DNA from: Pseudoselenomonas ruminantium
Lineage (GTDB): Bacteria > Bacillota > Negativicutes > Selenomonadales > Selenomonadaceae
Assembly (NCBI RefSeq): GCF_900113715.1
Contig: NZ_FOQK01000008.1
Coordinates: 53,619-117,618, forward strand
Direction of reading: 5' to 3'
DNA: 64,000 bases
This document shows, piece by piece, positions 1 through 9,642 of this stretch (positions are counted from its first letter, which is position 1; the number at the start of each line of letters is the position of its first letter). Both the position numbers and the translations under genes were made by a program. The notes beneath the pieces are model-generated. The model was given only the letters and a program-made list of their open reading frames with translations, was not told the DNA's origin and did not search any database.

Positions 1-1318
1 GGCGCGTGAGCTCACGGGCCTTGCGGGCGGCTTCACGCGCCCGCGCTGCCATGATGGCCTTCTCGATGACCTTCTTCGTGATGACCGGGTTCTCCTCGAA
101 ATACTCCGAGAGCCCCTCCGTCACGATACTGTCGACGATACCACGGACCTCGCTGTTGCCGAGCTTCGTCTTCGTCTGGCCTTCGAACTGCGGCTCGCGA
201 ATCTTGAGGCTGATGACGCAGGTCAGACCCTCGCGGACATCATCACCCGAGAGGTTGCCGTCCTTATCCTTGAGGATGCCCTGCTTGCGCGCGAAGTCAT
301 TGGCCGCACGCGTAAGCGCAAGCTTGAAGCCTGCCAGATGCGTGCCGCCCTCCTCGGTATTGATGTTATTGACAAAGGAGTAGATATTCTCCTGATAGCT
401 GTCGTTGTACTGCAGAGCGACCTCGACCACCGTATCATCCTTCGAGCCATTGAAATAGATCGGCTGCGGATTGATTTTCTCCTTCTTGCGGTTGAGATGC
501 TCGACAAAGGAACTGATGCCGCCCTCGAAATGGAACGTCTCCGAGCGCAGTTCCTCGCCGCGCGCATCGTGCAGGGCAATCGTGATGCCGTGGTTGAGGA
601 ACGCCAGCTCACGCAGGCGGTGGCGCAGCGTCTCATAGCTGTACGTCGTGACCGAGAAGATCTCCGGATCCGGGACGAAATGGACGCGCGTCCCCGTCAC
701 TTCCGTGTCTCCCGTGACGGTCAGCGGCTGCGTCGTGACACCGCGTTCGAATGCGATTTCATGGATCTTGCCATCGCGCTTTACCTGGACATCCATCGAT
801 GTCGACAGCGCGTTTACGACCGAGACGCCGACGCCATGCAGGCCGCCCGACACCTTGTAGCCATCGCCGCCGAATTTACCGCCGGCATGCAGCACCGTCA
901 GAACGACCTCGACGGCCGGCATGCCGCTTTCGTGCATATCGACGGGGATACCGCGGCCGTTATCGACTACCGTGATGCTGTTGTCCTTGTTGATGGTGAC
1001 ATCGATATGGTCACAGAAGCCAGCCAAGGCCTCATCGATGGAGTTATCGACGACCTCGTAGACGAGATGGTGCAGGCCGCGCTCCGACGTGCTGCCGATA
1101 TACATGCCTGGACGCATGCGTACAGCCTCCAGACCCTCAAGGATCTGGATCTGTTCAGCGCCATAGTCAGCGTCGACAGCCGTCACGGCCGCGCTTTCCT
1201 CATCCGTATGGATTTCGACACCGGTCGTATCGAGGTCCTTGTCTGCAAACTCATCGACAACAGGCTGTTCCTCTGCCGGAGTCAGGTCAATTACTTTCGT
1301 TTCCTTGTCATTTGCCAT
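1..1318 (-). CDS. gyrB: DNA gyrase subunit B (3' end outside window)
   Basis: ATPase subunit of DNA gyrase, which with GyrA introduces negative supercoils. About 439 N-terminal codons are present and the gene runs off the left edge. The translation shows the GHKL ATPase start ([19 protein letters not shown]), the Mg/ATP motif DNGRGIPV and the lid segment [15 protein letters not shown], followed by the transducer domain. The ATG at 1318 is preceded by GGAG/AGGA and opens a roughly 40-residue acidic extension ([18 protein letters not shown]) ahead of the ATPase fold, longer than in many GyrB proteins. It is the last visible gene of the leftward dnaA-dnaN-S4-recF-DUF721-RemB-gyrB run. GyrB identity is certain from motifs and gene order. 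Confidence 0.97.
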   Translation of the reverse strand, partial: MANDKETKVIDLTPAEEQPVVDEFADKDLDTTGVEIHTDEESAAVTAVDADYGAEQIQILEGLEAVRMRPGMYIGSTSERGLHHLVYEVVDNSIDEALAGFCDHIDVTINKDNSITVVDNGRGIPVDMHESGMPAVEVVLTVLHAGGKFGGDGYKVSGGLHGVGVSVVNALSTSMDVQVKRDGKIHEIAFERGVTTQPLTVTGDTEVTGTRVHFVPDPEIFSVTTYSYETLRHRLRELAFLNHGITIALHDARGEELRSETFHFEGGISSFVEHLNRKKEKINPQPIYFNGSKDDTVVEVALQYNDSYQENIYSFVNNINTEEGGTHLAGFKLALTRAANDFARKQGILKDKDGNLSGDDVREGLTCVISLKIREPQFEGQTKTKLGNSEVRGIVDSIVTEGLSEYFEENPVITKKVIEKAIMAARAREAARKARELTR

Positions 1319-1336
1319 GAAAATCCTACGCTCCCA

Positions 1337-1675
1337 TCATTCCGTATCCGTAATAGCAATATCACGCATCTCTGTTTTATCTGGTCTGTCAGTAGTATCT
1401 GACGTATCTATCGTATGAAATGCCAGCTCTGAACGCCGTTTGAGTGTCAGCGGCGAGATAGCCGACAGGTAAATCTTATCCGTAGTCAGGATCAGCGACT
1501 TTATGGATTCTCCCTCGCCCTCAGAGCCGAGGTCGAGGGTATTTATGACCTTGCCGTCAGCCTGTCCGGCTGCCAGCAGGGCACTTCCCGGGCCATCCTG
1601 GAAAAGGGCATAGCTCTGGATGGCGATGACGTCTTTTGTCCGCACGGAAACACCGTTGCCTAAATGCAGGAACAT
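1337..1675 (-). CDS. RemB-like DUF370 protein
   Basis: A 112-residue protein of the DUF370 (RemA/RemB, YaaB) family. In Bacillus the RemA relative is a DNA-binding regulator of matrix genes, and yaaB/remB sits between recF and gyrB as here. The N-terminal part (MFLHLGNGVSVRTKDVIAI, then a segment ending in KSLILTTDKIYLS) is the compact conserved core. The last 30 or so residues are charged and look disordered. The start overlaps the stop of the upstream DUF721 gene by one base (TGATG), so the two are translationally coupled. The role here is inferred from the family. Confidence 0.85.
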   Translation of the reverse strand: MFLHLGNGVSVRTKDVIAIQSYALFQDGPGSALLAAGQADGKVINTLDLGSEGEGESIKSLILTTDKIYLSAISPLTLKRRSELAFHTIDTSDTTDRPDKTEMRDIAITDTE

Positions 1676-2628
1676 CAGCTTTTCCTCTTGCCTTTCTTCC
1701 CTAACGGGATGACCGAGTACCGTTTCGGCGCCTTGTAGTCCTTCGGGCGGTGCAGGTTGAACCGCAGCCCATAAAGCGTGCGCGTTATCTCCTCTTCGGT
1801 GAGGTGCTCCGGCGGCAGGCAGCGGCAGAGCATGACAAGATTCATCGCCTTGATGCTTGTCTTGTCATTGACATCGACCTCAGAAGCCAGCTGCTGGACC
1901 ATCGCCGCCCGCTGCTCATTCAAGAGCTTCGGCGTGCATCCGGGAACGTACTCCTGTACCTCCTTGCAGCGCGCCCAGGGAATATCCCTGAGCACCTGCC
2001 GGATATCCGCCAGCAGCTGATCGCGCTGCTTCTTCGCACACACCGGACAATACCGCTTCTCCGGCGGGCAGAGCGTCCCGCATACTGCACAGGGATGCCA
2101 GTCCCTTTCGGCCCGCAGCTTTTCCATCTGCAGATGCTTCTTGTAGAGCTGCCGCGCCTTCTGCGCCAGTTCTTCGTCCTGCACCTCAGCCCCGATACCA
2201 TCTGCGGCCGAAGCTTCCTCAGCCGACAGCACAATCTTGCGCCGTGCCTTTCCCCAATTCTCCTCAGGAGCCGCATGGGCGAGACGGATCTCATCGATCT
2301 CCTCGGTGTCCGGATGCTCCCAGCGCCTGCCGAAAGCAATGCCCGTGATCATGCGTTGGCCGGCATAATTATTGACCATCTGCGTGATCTGCTCCTGCAT
2401 CATCATGAGTTCATTGCGCAGCGTCGAGTTGCCGCAATACAGATACAGGATATCCTTGCGGATTCCCTGGGGTTCTGCATGTCTTGCATTGAACTCGCCG
2501 ACAATATCCGCCCAGTGCCAAAGCACCCAATGCGCATAGAATTTCTTGCCAAAAGCCTCGCCCTTGCCCTTCACCCAGCGCGGGAGGATTTCCTTCACCT
2601 TCTCCAGCTTTGGATTGCGCTTCGCCAT
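1675..2628 (-). CDS. DUF721 (DciA-like) protein with zinc ribbon
   Basis: A 317-residue protein. The N-terminal 100 residues match DUF721, the family of DciA, which helps load the replicative helicase in bacteria lacking DnaC/DnaI (conserved W/G positions around HWADIVGEF; strand-rich segment DILYLYCGNSTLRNEL). It is longer than typical DUF721 proteins: a middle charged region is followed by a zinc-ribbon-like CxxC...CxxC set at about residues 180, 183, 194 and 197, then an unrecognised C-terminal region. The ATG at 2628 was chosen over an upstream in-frame ATG because GAGGT lies 6-7 bases before it and it follows the recF stop directly. The position between recF and the RemB gene fits a replication role; this is inference. 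Confidence 0.82.
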   Translation of the reverse strand: MAKRNPKLEKVKEILPRWVKGKGEAFGKKFYAHWVLWHWADIVGEFNARHAEPQGIRKDILYLYCGNSTLRNELMMMQEQITQMVNNYAGQRMITGIAFGRRWEHPDTEEIDEIRLAHAAPEENWGKARRKIVLSAEEASAADGIGAEVQDEELAQKARQLYKKHLQMEKLRAERDWHPCAVCGTLCPPEKRYCPVCAKKQRDQLLADIRQVLRDIPWARCKEVQEYVPGCTPKLLNEQRAAMVQQLASEVDVNDKTSIKAMNLVMLCRCLPPEHLTEEEITRTLYGLRFNLHRPKDYKAPKRYSVIPLGKKGKRKS

Positions 2629-2632
2629 CTTA

Positions 2633-3736
2633 TTACCTCGTGATCTGGCCCGCCTTGACATGGAAATAGGTACCGATACGCTCCTGCGGGAAATAGGCCG
2701 CGTCCGTCGCTGTAATCATCGTCTGGATGCGCTCGCGGCGGATGAACTCCATGAGTTGATGGCGCCGGGTCACATCGAGCTCGCTCATGACATCATCCAG
2801 CAGCAGGATTGGGTATTCTCCCGTCTCTGACCGCAGGAACTCTAGCTCAGACAGCTTCAGGGACAGTACGCCAGTGCGCTGCTGTCCCTGCGAGCCAAAC
2901 GAACGCAGATTGATGCCATTGACCGTCAGGATGATATCGTCATGATGCGGCCCACGGCTCGTGGAACCACGCAGGATATCGACCTCCCGGTGAGATGCAA
3001 GCTCTTTATTATACCATGAAGCGAGGTCCTTTGTCATGTCCTCTGCCTCCATGCCATGAATTTCATAGGTGATCGCCAGGTTTTCCTGGTTGCCCGAAAT
3101 GCGGCGCTGCATGAGGTTAGCCAGCATGTTGAGCTTGCGCACGGCCTCCTGGCGCTTCCTTGTGATCTTGACGGCACTGTCCACGAGCTGCGGGTCCCAG
3201 AGATCCAGCATGTCAGTGGCTGCCTTGCGCTCACGGATGCGCTTCAGGAGCGTATTGCGCTGCGTCACGATGCGCGTGTACTGCTGCAGCTCGTGATAGT
3301 AGGCAGGACTCGCCTGCGATATCTCACCGTCTAAAAAGCGCCGGCGGCCAGCCGGCGCTCCTTTGATAAGGAACAGGTCCTCAGGTGAGAACAGGACGGT
3401 ATTGATGCTGCCGATCAGCTCCTTGGGGCGGATGGGGTGCTCGTTCAAGAGTATCCGCCGCCGTTTCTCGCGGCTGAACTGGAATTCAAGATGATTGCCG
3501 ACACCGAGACGGTCGAAATCGAGCTGCACCGATGCCGCCGGCTTATCCCAAAAGATGAGATCCGTATCCGTGTGCGTGCGATGAGAGCGGCCCAGCGATG
3601 CATAGTAGACGGCCTCGATGATATTCGTCTTGCCCTGGGCATTCTGGCCCAAGAAAACATTGATATTCTGGTCGAAATCCAGGTGCAGCTCCGAATAGTT
3701 CCGATAATTTCTTAATGTAAGCGAACGTACAAACAT
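2633..3736 (-). CDS. recF: DNA replication and repair protein RecF
   Basis: SMC-like ATPase that acts with RecO and RecR to load RecA at single-strand gaps. At 367 residues it has the usual length. Walker A is GQNAQGKT near residue 30, the ABC-type signature is GSQGQQR near residue 290, and Walker B is LLLDDVMSELD near residue 315. The gene begins MFVRSLTLRNYRNY, the classic RecF start. It lies in the conserved place between the S4-domain gene and DUF721, on the same strand as dnaA and dnaN. Confidence 0.97.
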   Translation of the reverse strand: MFVRSLTLRNYRNYSELHLDFDQNINVFLGQNAQGKTNIIEAVYYASLGRSHRTHTDTDLIFWDKPAASVQLDFDRLGVGNHLEFQFSREKRRRILLNEHPIRPKELIGSINTVLFSPEDLFLIKGAPAGRRRFLDGEISQASPAYYHELQQYTRIVTQRNTLLKRIRERKAATDMLDLWDPQLVDSAVKITRKRQEAVRKLNMLANLMQRRISGNQENLAITYEIHGMEAEDMTKDLASWYNKELASHREVDILRGSTSRGPHHDDIILTVNGINLRSFGSQGQQRTGVLSLKLSELEFLRSETGEYPILLLDDVMSELDVTRRHQLMEFIRRERIQTMITATDAAYFPQERIGTYFHVKAGQITR

Positions 3737-3769
3737 TATTTCTAATCTCCTGTTCGGTAACGGATGGCC

Positions 3770-3991
3770 TCAGCCCTTTGCCACCCTCCAGGCACCCATG
3801 CCCTCGATCTCGATGACATCACCGGGATGGAGTTTGCGGCGGCGGGCACTTTCCGTCTCGCCATTGCGCTTGATGCGTCGCTCGGCAAGCAGAGCCTTGA
3901 CTTCGCCGCCCGAAGCCAGCACGCCAGCCCATTTCAGGAACTGATCAAGCTGGATTTCTTCGGTATCGATCGTGATATCCTCAATCTGCAT
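3770..3991 (-). CDS. S4-domain RNA-binding protein (YaaA/RlbA type)
   Basis: A 73-residue protein consisting essentially of one S4 RNA-binding domain (IQLDQFLKWAGVLASGG ... EVKALLAERRIKRNGE ... LHPGDVIEI). Homologues next to dnaN/recF in Firmicutes are small ribosome-associated proteins. The ATG at 3991 is favoured because GGAGG stands 8 bases upstream; an ATG 18 bases earlier would bury that site. It lies 22 bases after the dnaN stop, in one operon with dnaN and recF. Confidence 0.92.
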   Translation of the reverse strand: MQIEDITIDTEEIQLDQFLKWAGVLASGGEVKALLAERRIKRNGETESARRRKLHPGDVIEIEGMGAWRVAKG

Positions 3992-4013
3992 GTGTATAAC
4001 CTCCTGCAAAAAA

Positions 4014-5126
4014 TCAATGAGCCGTACGGACCGGCGTCACGATGTAGATGAACTCTTCATCGTCGGACTCGCGGATAGCTGCCGGGGAAAGCGGCTGGTT
4101 GAGTTTGATCTGGCAAGTCTCGCTGTCAACAGTCTTCATCACATCCATGATGTACTTGGCATTGAAGGCAATCGAGAGCTCCGGCCCGTCGATCGTCGCA
4201 GGGATTGTCTCCTCTGCATTGCCGATTTCCGGATTGTTCGAGGTGATATGCACCTGATTGTTGGCGAATTCGAGCTTGATGATATTGTAGTCGCCAGCAC
4301 GCGAAATCAGCGAGACACGGTCAACGGCTGAGTTCAACTCGGCGGCATTGAGCGTGATTTTCGTAGCGAATTCCGGTGGGATGACACGATGATAGTCTGG
4401 GAAAGCACCTTCGATCAGACGTGAAGTCATATAGAGGTTCTCGAAGGAGAAACTGATCTGGTTGTAAGTGCAAGTGACCGTCACATCCGTCGGGATTTCC
4501 GAGGTCATGTTGTGGAGAAGTTCCTGCAGGATGCGCGAGGGAATGATGATCTTGATATTGCCGATGGACTCATCGAAGGTCTCATATTTGACAGCCAGAC
4601 GGTGCGTGTTCGTCGCTGCCATCGTCACTTTCGTATCGGCAACCTCGAGGTAGCAGCCAGTGAATACAGGACGGGATTCATCCGTGGAGCAAGCAAAGAC
4701 AGTTTTCTTGATAAGAGAACGCAGGACATTGTCCTTGATCTTGAATTGCAGGTTGCCCTCCATCTCTTTGATGGTCGGGAATTCCGAAGCGTTCATGCTC
4801 AGAAGGGTGAAATTTGCCTGATTGGAAGAGATATGCACGATCTTTTCTTCACGATTGAAGGAAATGGTGACACTATCCCCAGGCAGCTTGCGGACAACTT
4901 CCTGGAAATAACGTCCGGAGATGGCTATCTGTCCTGGCTCGGCAATCTCTACGGGAATGCGGGAAATCATGCCGATCTCATAATTTGTTGCCTGGAGCTC
5001 CAAGACACCAGCTTCTGCTCTCAGATAAATACCCGAAAGGATGGGGGTCTGTGGTTTGCTGGCTACGGCCTTGGATACGATCTGCAAGGCGCTCACTAAT
5101 TCGCTTTTGGCACAGGTTATTTTCAT
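4014..5126 (-). CDS. dnaN: DNA polymerase III beta subunit (sliding clamp)
   Basis: The 370-residue sliding clamp that tethers polymerase III to DNA. The start MKITCAKSELVSALQIVSKAV, three repeated clamp folds and the C-terminal PVRTAH peptide next to the clamp-binding pocket are all present. It is the second gene of the leftward origin operon. It is separated from dnaA by a 281-bp spacer with several DnaA boxes, so its transcription may respond to DnaA. Confidence 0.97.
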   Translation of the reverse strand: MKITCAKSELVSALQIVSKAVASKPQTPILSGIYLRAEAGVLELQATNYEIGMISRIPVEIAEPGQIAISGRYFQEVVRKLPGDSVTISFNREEKIVHISSNQANFTLLSMNASEFPTIKEMEGNLQFKIKDNVLRSLIKKTVFACSTDESRPVFTGCYLEVADTKVTMAATNTHRLAVKYETFDESIGNIKIIIPSRILQELLHNMTSEIPTDVTVTCTYNQISFSFENLYMTSRLIEGAFPDYHRVIPPEFATKITLNAAELNSAVDRVSLISRAGDYNIIKLEFANNQVHITSNNPEIGNAEETIPATIDGPELSIAFNAKYIMDVMKTVDSETCQIKLNQPLSPAAIRESDDEEFIYIVTPVRTAH

Positions 5127-5407
5127 TTTGCTTGGCCTCTTTCTTTTTTTTAATATTACTCGGAGTATTTTTAAATAAATAGCCGTCGTAGTAGTAGGGC
5201 CTGTGGAAATGTTGATAAGCCAGGATCAGGCGATGTTATCAACGTTTTTGCTGTGGGTAACATGTTCATAACAAGAGGGGAGGTTATCCACACAATCCAC
5301 GGTGATAATCTCCCCTCTCATTTATCCACATTCTGTCAACAAGAAATTCGCAAGGCTCTCCACAGAGTTATCCACGACGATTTTGTTCATAAATAAGCGC
5401 GTCGGCG
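5127..5407. promoter_or_regulatory. dnaA-dnaN spacer with DnaA-box cluster
   Basis: Spacer of 281 bp with at least five DnaA-box-like 9-mers: TGTTGATAA (5210-5218), TTATCAACG (5236-5244), perfect TTATCCACA at 5284-5292 and 5332-5340, and TTATCCACG (5368-5376). It also has a near-palindromic GGGGAGGTTATC...GATAATCTCCCC segment around 5277-5316. With the cluster upstream of dnaA this gives a two-part origin of the kind known in Bacillus. Which half unwinds cannot be decided by eye. Confidence 0.8.
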
Positions 5408-6835
5408 TCACATTTTCTGGATGCGCTCGATAAGTTCGGTCAGGATACTGCCGAGCTTCTTATCGGATTCTTTTTCTTTGTTGATTTTGTCGCAGGCGTG
5501 CAGGACGGTCGTATGGTCGCGGCCGCCAAAGAAGTTGCCAATCTGCGGCAGTGACGTATCGGTAAGCTCGCGGCAGAGGTACATGGCGATCTGCCGCGGG
5601 TAGGCGATGCTGCGCGTGCGCTTCTTGGCATGCAGGTCATCGATCTTTATCTTGAAATAGGAGGCAACGATTTCCTGGATGACTTCCATCGTTACTTCCT
5701 TTGTCTTGTTGTTCGGGAAAACGTCTTTGAGCGCCTCAGCGACGAGATCCGTCGTGACCGGACGCTTGATCAGCGAGGCGTAAGCGACGACGCGCGTCAA
5801 TGCGCCTTCGAGCTCACGGATGTTGCTGTCGATGCGGCTGGCGATATAGACCATGACATCGTTCGGCACGCTGAAATGGTCGAGCTGTGCCTTATTCTTG
5901 AGGATGGCGATACGCGTCTCGAGATCCGGTGCCTGGATGTCCGTGATAAGACCCCACTCAAAGCGGGAACGCAGGCGGTCTTCGAGGCGCTCGACCTCAC
6001 GCGGCGGACGGTCCGAGGACAGGATGATCTGCTTCTGAGCGTCGTGCAGCGTGTTGAACGTATGGAAGAATTCCTCCTGGGTACTGGTCTTGCCCGACAG
6101 GAACTGGACATCGTCGACGAGCAGTACGTCGATGTTGCGGTATTTCTGCCGGAATTTCTCGGCCGTGCCTTCCTGGATGCTGCGGATGATCTCGTTGGTG
6201 AACTGCTCACTGGAGACATAGAGCACACGCATCTCGGGATGGTTCTGCAGGACCCGGTTGCCGATGGCATGCATCAGATGCGTCTTGCCAAGGCCGACAC
6301 CGCCGTACATGAAGAACGGGTTGTAGACTTTGCCCGGCGACTCGGCGACGGCCATGGCTGCGGCATGAGCGAAGCGGTTGCTGCTGCCGGTCACGAAGGT
6401 ATCAAAGGTATATTTCGGATTCAGCGAGGAGCTGTCACCGGCGGCCATGATGTGCATATCATTGGTCTCAGCTGGTGCGCTGGCGCCATTCCCTTCCTGG
6501 AAAAGCGTTCCCTGATCGGGGTTCTCCCCTTTGGCGGGGCGGCGTACCGGCGCTGCTGGCGCCTCTGGTTCCTCTGGCTTTTCGGCCTCGATGACTTTCA
6601 TGACAATCTTGTGAGGTGCACCGAGTACGTCAGCGACGGCATCCTCAAGGATCGTCAGGTAATGGCTCGTGATCCACTCCTTGGACATGGCGTTCTGTGC
6701 ACCAAGGACGAGTTCGGAGTCGGTCAGGGAGAGTGGTTTGACCGGATTGAGCCATTTGAAGGCAGATGCCGCGAGCTGTTCTTTCATATTGTCAAGAATC
6801 TGCTCCCAGACTGCCTGCAACTGTGATTGCTCCAT
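5408..6835 (-). CDS. dnaA: Chromosomal replication initiator protein DnaA
   Basis: AAA+ initiator that binds DnaA boxes and opens oriC. At 475 residues it has the four usual domains: N-terminal DnaB-interaction domain, a low-complexity linker rich in E/P/A, the AAA+ core with Walker [10 protein letters not shown] and Walker B LLVDDVQF, and the C-terminal helix-turn-helix with signature [11 protein letters not shown]. The ATG at 6835 has AAAGGG at a suitable distance. DnaA boxes flank the gene on both sides, so autoregulation is likely. Confidence 0.98.
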   Translation of the reverse strand: MEQSQLQAVWEQILDNMKEQLAASAFKWLNPVKPLSLTDSELVLGAQNAMSKEWITSHYLTILEDAVADVLGAPHKIVMKVIEAEKPEEPEAPAAPVRRPAKGENPDQGTLFQEGNGASAPAETNDMHIMAAGDSSSLNPKYTFDTFVTGSSNRFAHAAAMAVAESPGKVYNPFFMYGGVGLGKTHLMHAIGNRVLQNHPEMRVLYVSSEQFTNEIIRSIQEGTAEKFRQKYRNIDVLLVDDVQFLSGKTSTQEEFFHTFNTLHDAQKQIILSSDRPPREVERLEDRLRSRFEWGLITDIQAPDLETRIAILKNKAQLDHFSVPNDVMVYIASRIDSNIRELEGALTRVVAYASLIKRPVTTDLVAEALKDVFPNNKTKEVTMEVIQEIVASYFKIKIDDLHAKKRTRSIAYPRQIAMYLCRELTDTSLPQIGNFFGGRDHTTVLHACDKINKEKESDKKLGSILTELIERIQKM

Positions 6836-7138
6836 TAAAATAACCCTTTCTGCTTATAGAATATGTAGAAAGCTTTTTCCACAGGTGTATAATTTTATCC
6901 ACATTTTTATCCACACATGTGGATAACTGAAGGTATTCCCAGGAGAAGAGGCGGGAATTGCAGATAATATATATAGATAGGCTTTTTTGCTTTTTTTCGC
7001 TTCCTGTGGAGTTTTCCGCACAATAATCAACAATATCTTATCAGAATAAAAGTAAGTTATCAACAGTTTTTCGGGGATAAAGTACAGCAAGCGTGTATTT
7101 TATCCACAATTCCGTGGAAAAAATGCACAGAGAAAATC
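6836..7138. other. oriC region upstream of dnaA
   Basis: Intergenic stretch between the divergent dnaA and rpmH genes with DnaA boxes at 6895-6903, 6907-6915 (both TTATCCACA), 6918-6926 (TGTGGATAA), 7057-7065 (TTATCAACA) and 7100-7108 (TTATCCACA). Between them lies an AT-rich segment, roughly 6958-7060, with runs such as AATATATATAG and CTTTTTTGCTTTTTTTC. Box clusters beside an AT-rich tract and divergent dnaA/rpmH genes are the standard picture of a bacterial oriC. The exact unwinding element is not defined here. Confidence 0.85.
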
Positions 7139-7167
7139 TTGACACCATCTAGGGGACAAGATATAAT
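7139..7167 (+). promoter_or_regulatory. Promoter of rpmH operon
   Basis: Consensus sigma-70/sigma-A promoter: TTGACA at 7139-7144, a 17-base spacer and TATAAT at 7162-7167, pointing at rpmH. The transcript start would be about 100 bases before the rpmH ATG. Confidence 0.85.
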
Positions 7168-7277
7168 TTACAGTGATTCTTAGTGCGGGGGCAGCCCTGC
7201 GCTTCGCATGAAAACGATCTGATGCTTTTTGCTTCTATACGAAAAGTCAGAAATTAGAATAAGGAGGTGTTTAACGA

Positions 7278-7412
7278 ATGAAACAGACTTACCAGCCGAA
7301 CAACCATTGGAGAAAGCAGACTCATGGCTTCCGTGAGCGCATGAAGACGAAAGGCGGCCGTCTCGTTCTGAAGAGAAGACGCCAGCGCGGTAGAAAGAAG
7401 CTTTCGGCATAA
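7278..7412 (+). CDS. rpmH: 50S ribosomal protein L34
   Basis: The 44-residue ribosomal protein L34 ([18 protein letters not shown] ... RGRKKLSA), essentially all basic and of the family's normal length. A strong AAGGAGG site (7261-7267) precedes the ATG. First gene of the rightward rpmH-rnpA-yidD-yidC-jag cluster beside oriC, the near-universal arrangement. Confidence 0.97.
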   Translation: MKQTYQPNNHWRKQTHGFRERMKTKGGRLVLKRRRQRGRKKLSA

Positions 7413-7422
7413 ATTTTACAGT

Positions 7423-7450
7423 AAGGTCACTTTATGTGGCCTTTTCTTTT
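7423..7450 (+). terminator. Hairpin after rpmH
   Basis: GGTCAC-TTTAT-GTGGCC followed by TTTTCTTTT. It may attenuate transcription between the highly expressed rpmH and rnpA. Confidence 0.6.
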
Positions 7451-7512
7451 AGTTATCAAGTAGTTTCGGATAATCATCCGAAGTGTTTTTATAGATTTTG
7501 GTGAAATTACGA

Positions 7513-7893
7513 ATGCTTAAATTACCGAGAAAGCGGATGCTCAAGCGGCGCAGTGATTTCCAGCGGGTCTACCGCACGGGCCGCTCGTGGGCAAACCGGT
7601 ATTTTGTGCTGTATGTCTTTGCCTCGGACCATCTCGATGGCAAGGTCGGCTTTGCCGCTGGCAAGAAGCTCGGCTGCGCTGTCGTACGCAACCGCGTCAA
7701 ACGCTTGCTGCGTGAGAGTTACCGCAAGAACCAGGCACAGATAAAGCCGGGATTGGCGCTGCTGCTCGTGGGCCGCAAGGCCATGGTCGATGTCAAGTGC
7801 GATGTGGTCGAGAAGGCCTTCGTGTCCTTAGGGCGCCGGGCGGGCATCTTTGAAGGGACGGAGCCACCGGTACGAAAGAAGGCAAGAGAATGA
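7513..7893 (+). CDS. rnpA: Ribonuclease P protein component
   Basis: Protein cofactor of RNase P, which matures tRNA 5' ends. The 126-residue product carries the central RNR-type motif [13 protein letters not shown] and the N-terminal [21 protein letters not shown]. No clear ribosome-binding site is visible. The ATG at 7513 gives the family's usual N-terminus; GTG at 7501 or TTG at 7498 are in-frame alternatives. The stop overlaps the yidD start (ATGA), indicating coupling. Confidence 0.94.
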   Translation: MLKLPRKRMLKRRSDFQRVYRTGRSWANRYFVLYVFASDHLDGKVGFAAGKKLGCAVVRNRVKRLLRESYRKNQAQIKPGLALLLVGRKAMVDVKCDVVEKAFVSLGRRAGIFEGTEPPVRKKARE

Positions 7894-8099
7894 AGAAAGT
7901 GCTGCTGCTGCTGATAAAGTTCTATCGCAACTTCATTTCGCCGCTGAAGCCGCCTTCCTGCCGGTATATCCCGACGTGTTCGGAGTATGCCTTGATTGCA
8001 ATTGAAAGATATGGAGCATGCCGTGGCGGCTGGCTCGCTGCAAAGCGCATCCTTCGCTGCCATCCTTTCCACAAGGGCGGTTATGATCCTGTCCCATAA
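7890..8099 (+). CDS. yidD: Membrane protein insertion efficiency factor YidD
   Basis: A 69-residue YidD-family protein with the diagnostic Cys/Pro motifs [12 protein letters not shown] and [14 protein letters not shown]. Family members help YidC insert inner-membrane proteins and lie on the cytoplasmic membrane face. It overlaps rnpA by four bases and precedes yidC, the conserved order. Confidence 0.94.
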   Translation: MKKVLLLLIKFYRNFISPLKPPSCRYIPTCSEYALIAIERYGACRGGWLAAKRILRCHPFHKGGYDPVP

Positions 8100-8141
8100 G
8101 TTGAAGTTTTTGGTTATAGTTTTAGATTAGGACGTGATGGT

Positions 8142-8810
8142 TTGGGTTTCTTTGGAACGATATTTGCACCGATTGAGAATCTCCTGCACTTTGTGCTCGA
8201 GACGTTATATTCACTGACTGACCTTGCCGGTGTAGGTAGCTATGGTCTGGCAATCATCCTGCTGACGGTCATCATCAAGATGCTCTTGTATCCGCTGACG
8301 GTCAAGCAGGTAAAATCCATGAAGGCGATGCAGGAATTGTCGCCGAAGATGAAGAAGATACAGGAGAAGTACAAGGACAATCCGCAGGTCATGCAGCAGA
8401 AGATCGGCGCACTCTATCAGGAGGCTGGTGTCAATCCGCTGGCTGGCTGCCTGCCGCTGCTGATCCAGATGCCGATTCTCATGGGCATGTACTATGCGCT
8501 GTTCAACTTCACGTATCCGTCGGCCGAGGCGGCTAAGTTCCTCTGGCTGCCGAGCATGTCGGAGGCTGATCCGCTCTACATCCTGCCAATCCTGTCGGCA
8601 TTGACGACGTTCCTGCAGCAGAAGATGACGACGACGGAAATGAATCAGCAGATGAAGATCATGATGACGGTCATGCCGCTGTTCATCGGCTGGATCAGCT
8701 TGTCTTTCCCGTCTGGCCTTGTCCTGTACTGGGTAACGATGAACGTGGTACAGATTGCCCAGCAGTGGTGGATGTATCGTGGTGAGGATAGCAAGAAGGA
8801 GGCTGCCTGA
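8142..8810 (+). CDS. yidC: Membrane protein insertase YidC
   Basis: A 222-residue insertase of the short YidC/Oxa1 type, without the large periplasmic domain of enterobacterial YidC. Visible features are the first core membrane segment containing the conserved basic residue (here Lys in TVIIKMLLYPLT, Arg in many homologues), the basic cytoplasmic loop KSMKAMQELSPKMKKIQ, and further hydrophobic segments up to about residue 205. The likely start is TTG at 8142, 9 bases after AGGA; no in-frame ATG precedes the conserved region. Part of the rpmH-jag cluster. Confidence 0.93.
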   Translation: MGFFGTIFAPIENLLHFVLETLYSLTDLAGVGSYGLAIILLTVIIKMLLYPLTVKQVKSMKAMQELSPKMKKIQEKYKDNPQVMQQKIGALYQEAGVNPLAGCLPLLIQMPILMGMYYALFNFTYPSAEAAKFLWLPSMSEADPLYILPILSALTTFLQQKMTTTEMNQQMKIMMTVMPLFIGWISLSFPSGLVLYWVTMNVVQIAQQWWMYRGEDSKKEAA

Positions 8811-8811
8811 T

Positions 8812-9564
8812 ATGGCAGAAGTATTGGAAGCATCCGGTAAAACAGTAGACGCAGCATTGGAAACGGCACTGGCGCAGCTGGGGGTCGATGCCTCGCAGGT
8901 TGACTATGAGGTCATCGAGCAGCCGTCGCGCGGTTTCTTCGGCCTCTTCGGGGGCAAGCCTGCCCGCATCCGGGTGACGGCAAAGGCTTCCGCTGCTGTG
9001 TGCAGGGAAAGCGAGCCCGCTGTTCAGGCAGAGGCCCCGGCAGCGGCTGGACCTGCTATATCGCTGGCAGAGCAGACGCAGCGGGCGGAGGACTTCCTGC
9101 GCGATGTATTTGCAGCTATGAAGCTTGACGTGAAGATCGAGCGGGGCGAGTCTGAGGAGGGCATCCTGTTCCATCTGATCGGCGACCATCTGGGCATCCT
9201 GATCGGCAAGCATGGGCAGACGCTGGATTCCCTCCAGTATCTGGCCAATCTGGCAGCCAATCGTGGCATCTCGGAAAACCGTGCGCGCATCATCATCGAT
9301 ATCGAGGATTACCGCTCGCGCCGTGAGGAGACACTGCAACGCCTGGCTGGGCATCTGGCCGATAAGGCCTGCCGCATCGGTGAGGAGATACATCTTGAGC
9401 CGATGAACCGCCATGAACGCAAGATCATCCATATGGCCTTGCAGGAGAACCGCCGCGTGCTGACGTACAGTGCTGGCGATGAACCGCGCCGCTATGTGGT
9501 CATTGCGCCGAAACGCCGCCGCCGTCCGCGCCGGCGTGATAGCGAGCGCAGAGACGAAGAATAA
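8812..9564 (+). CDS. jag: RNA-binding protein Jag/KhpB
   Basis: A 250-residue protein with the Jag-N domain (about residues 1-50, MAEVLEASGKTVDAALE), an alanine/glutamate-rich linker, a KH domain with the GxxG-type loop IGKHGQTLDSLQYL, and a C-terminal R3H domain (EPMNRHERKIIHMAL) with a very basic tail. Jag/KhpB pairs with KhpA to bind RNA and affects cell division and envelope synthesis in Firmicutes. The ATG at 8812 is one base beyond the yidC stop, with AAGGAGG inside the end of yidC. Confidence 0.94.
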   Translation: MAEVLEASGKTVDAALETALAQLGVDASQVDYEVIEQPSRGFFGLFGGKPARIRVTAKASAAVCRESEPAVQAEAPAAAGPAISLAEQTQRAEDFLRDVFAAMKLDVKIERGESEEGILFHLIGDHLGILIGKHGQTLDSLQYLANLAANRGISENRARIIIDIEDYRSRREETLQRLAGHLADKACRIGEEIHLEPMNRHERKIIHMALQENRRVLTYSAGDEPRRYVVIAPKRRRRPRRRDSERRDEE

Positions 9565-9589
9565 TATCTGCTTTAGCAAGAGAGCTGTG

Positions 9590-9622
9590 AAAGGGCTGTC
9601 TCATTTTGAGGCTGCCCTTTTG
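9590..9622 (+). terminator. Terminator after jag
   Basis: Inverted repeat AAAGGGC ... GCCCTTTT with an inner CTCA/TGAG stem, then T-rich sequence. It separates the rpmH-jag cluster from mnmE. Confidence 0.7.
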
Positions 9623-9642
9623 TGTATATATGAGGAGGAAAC

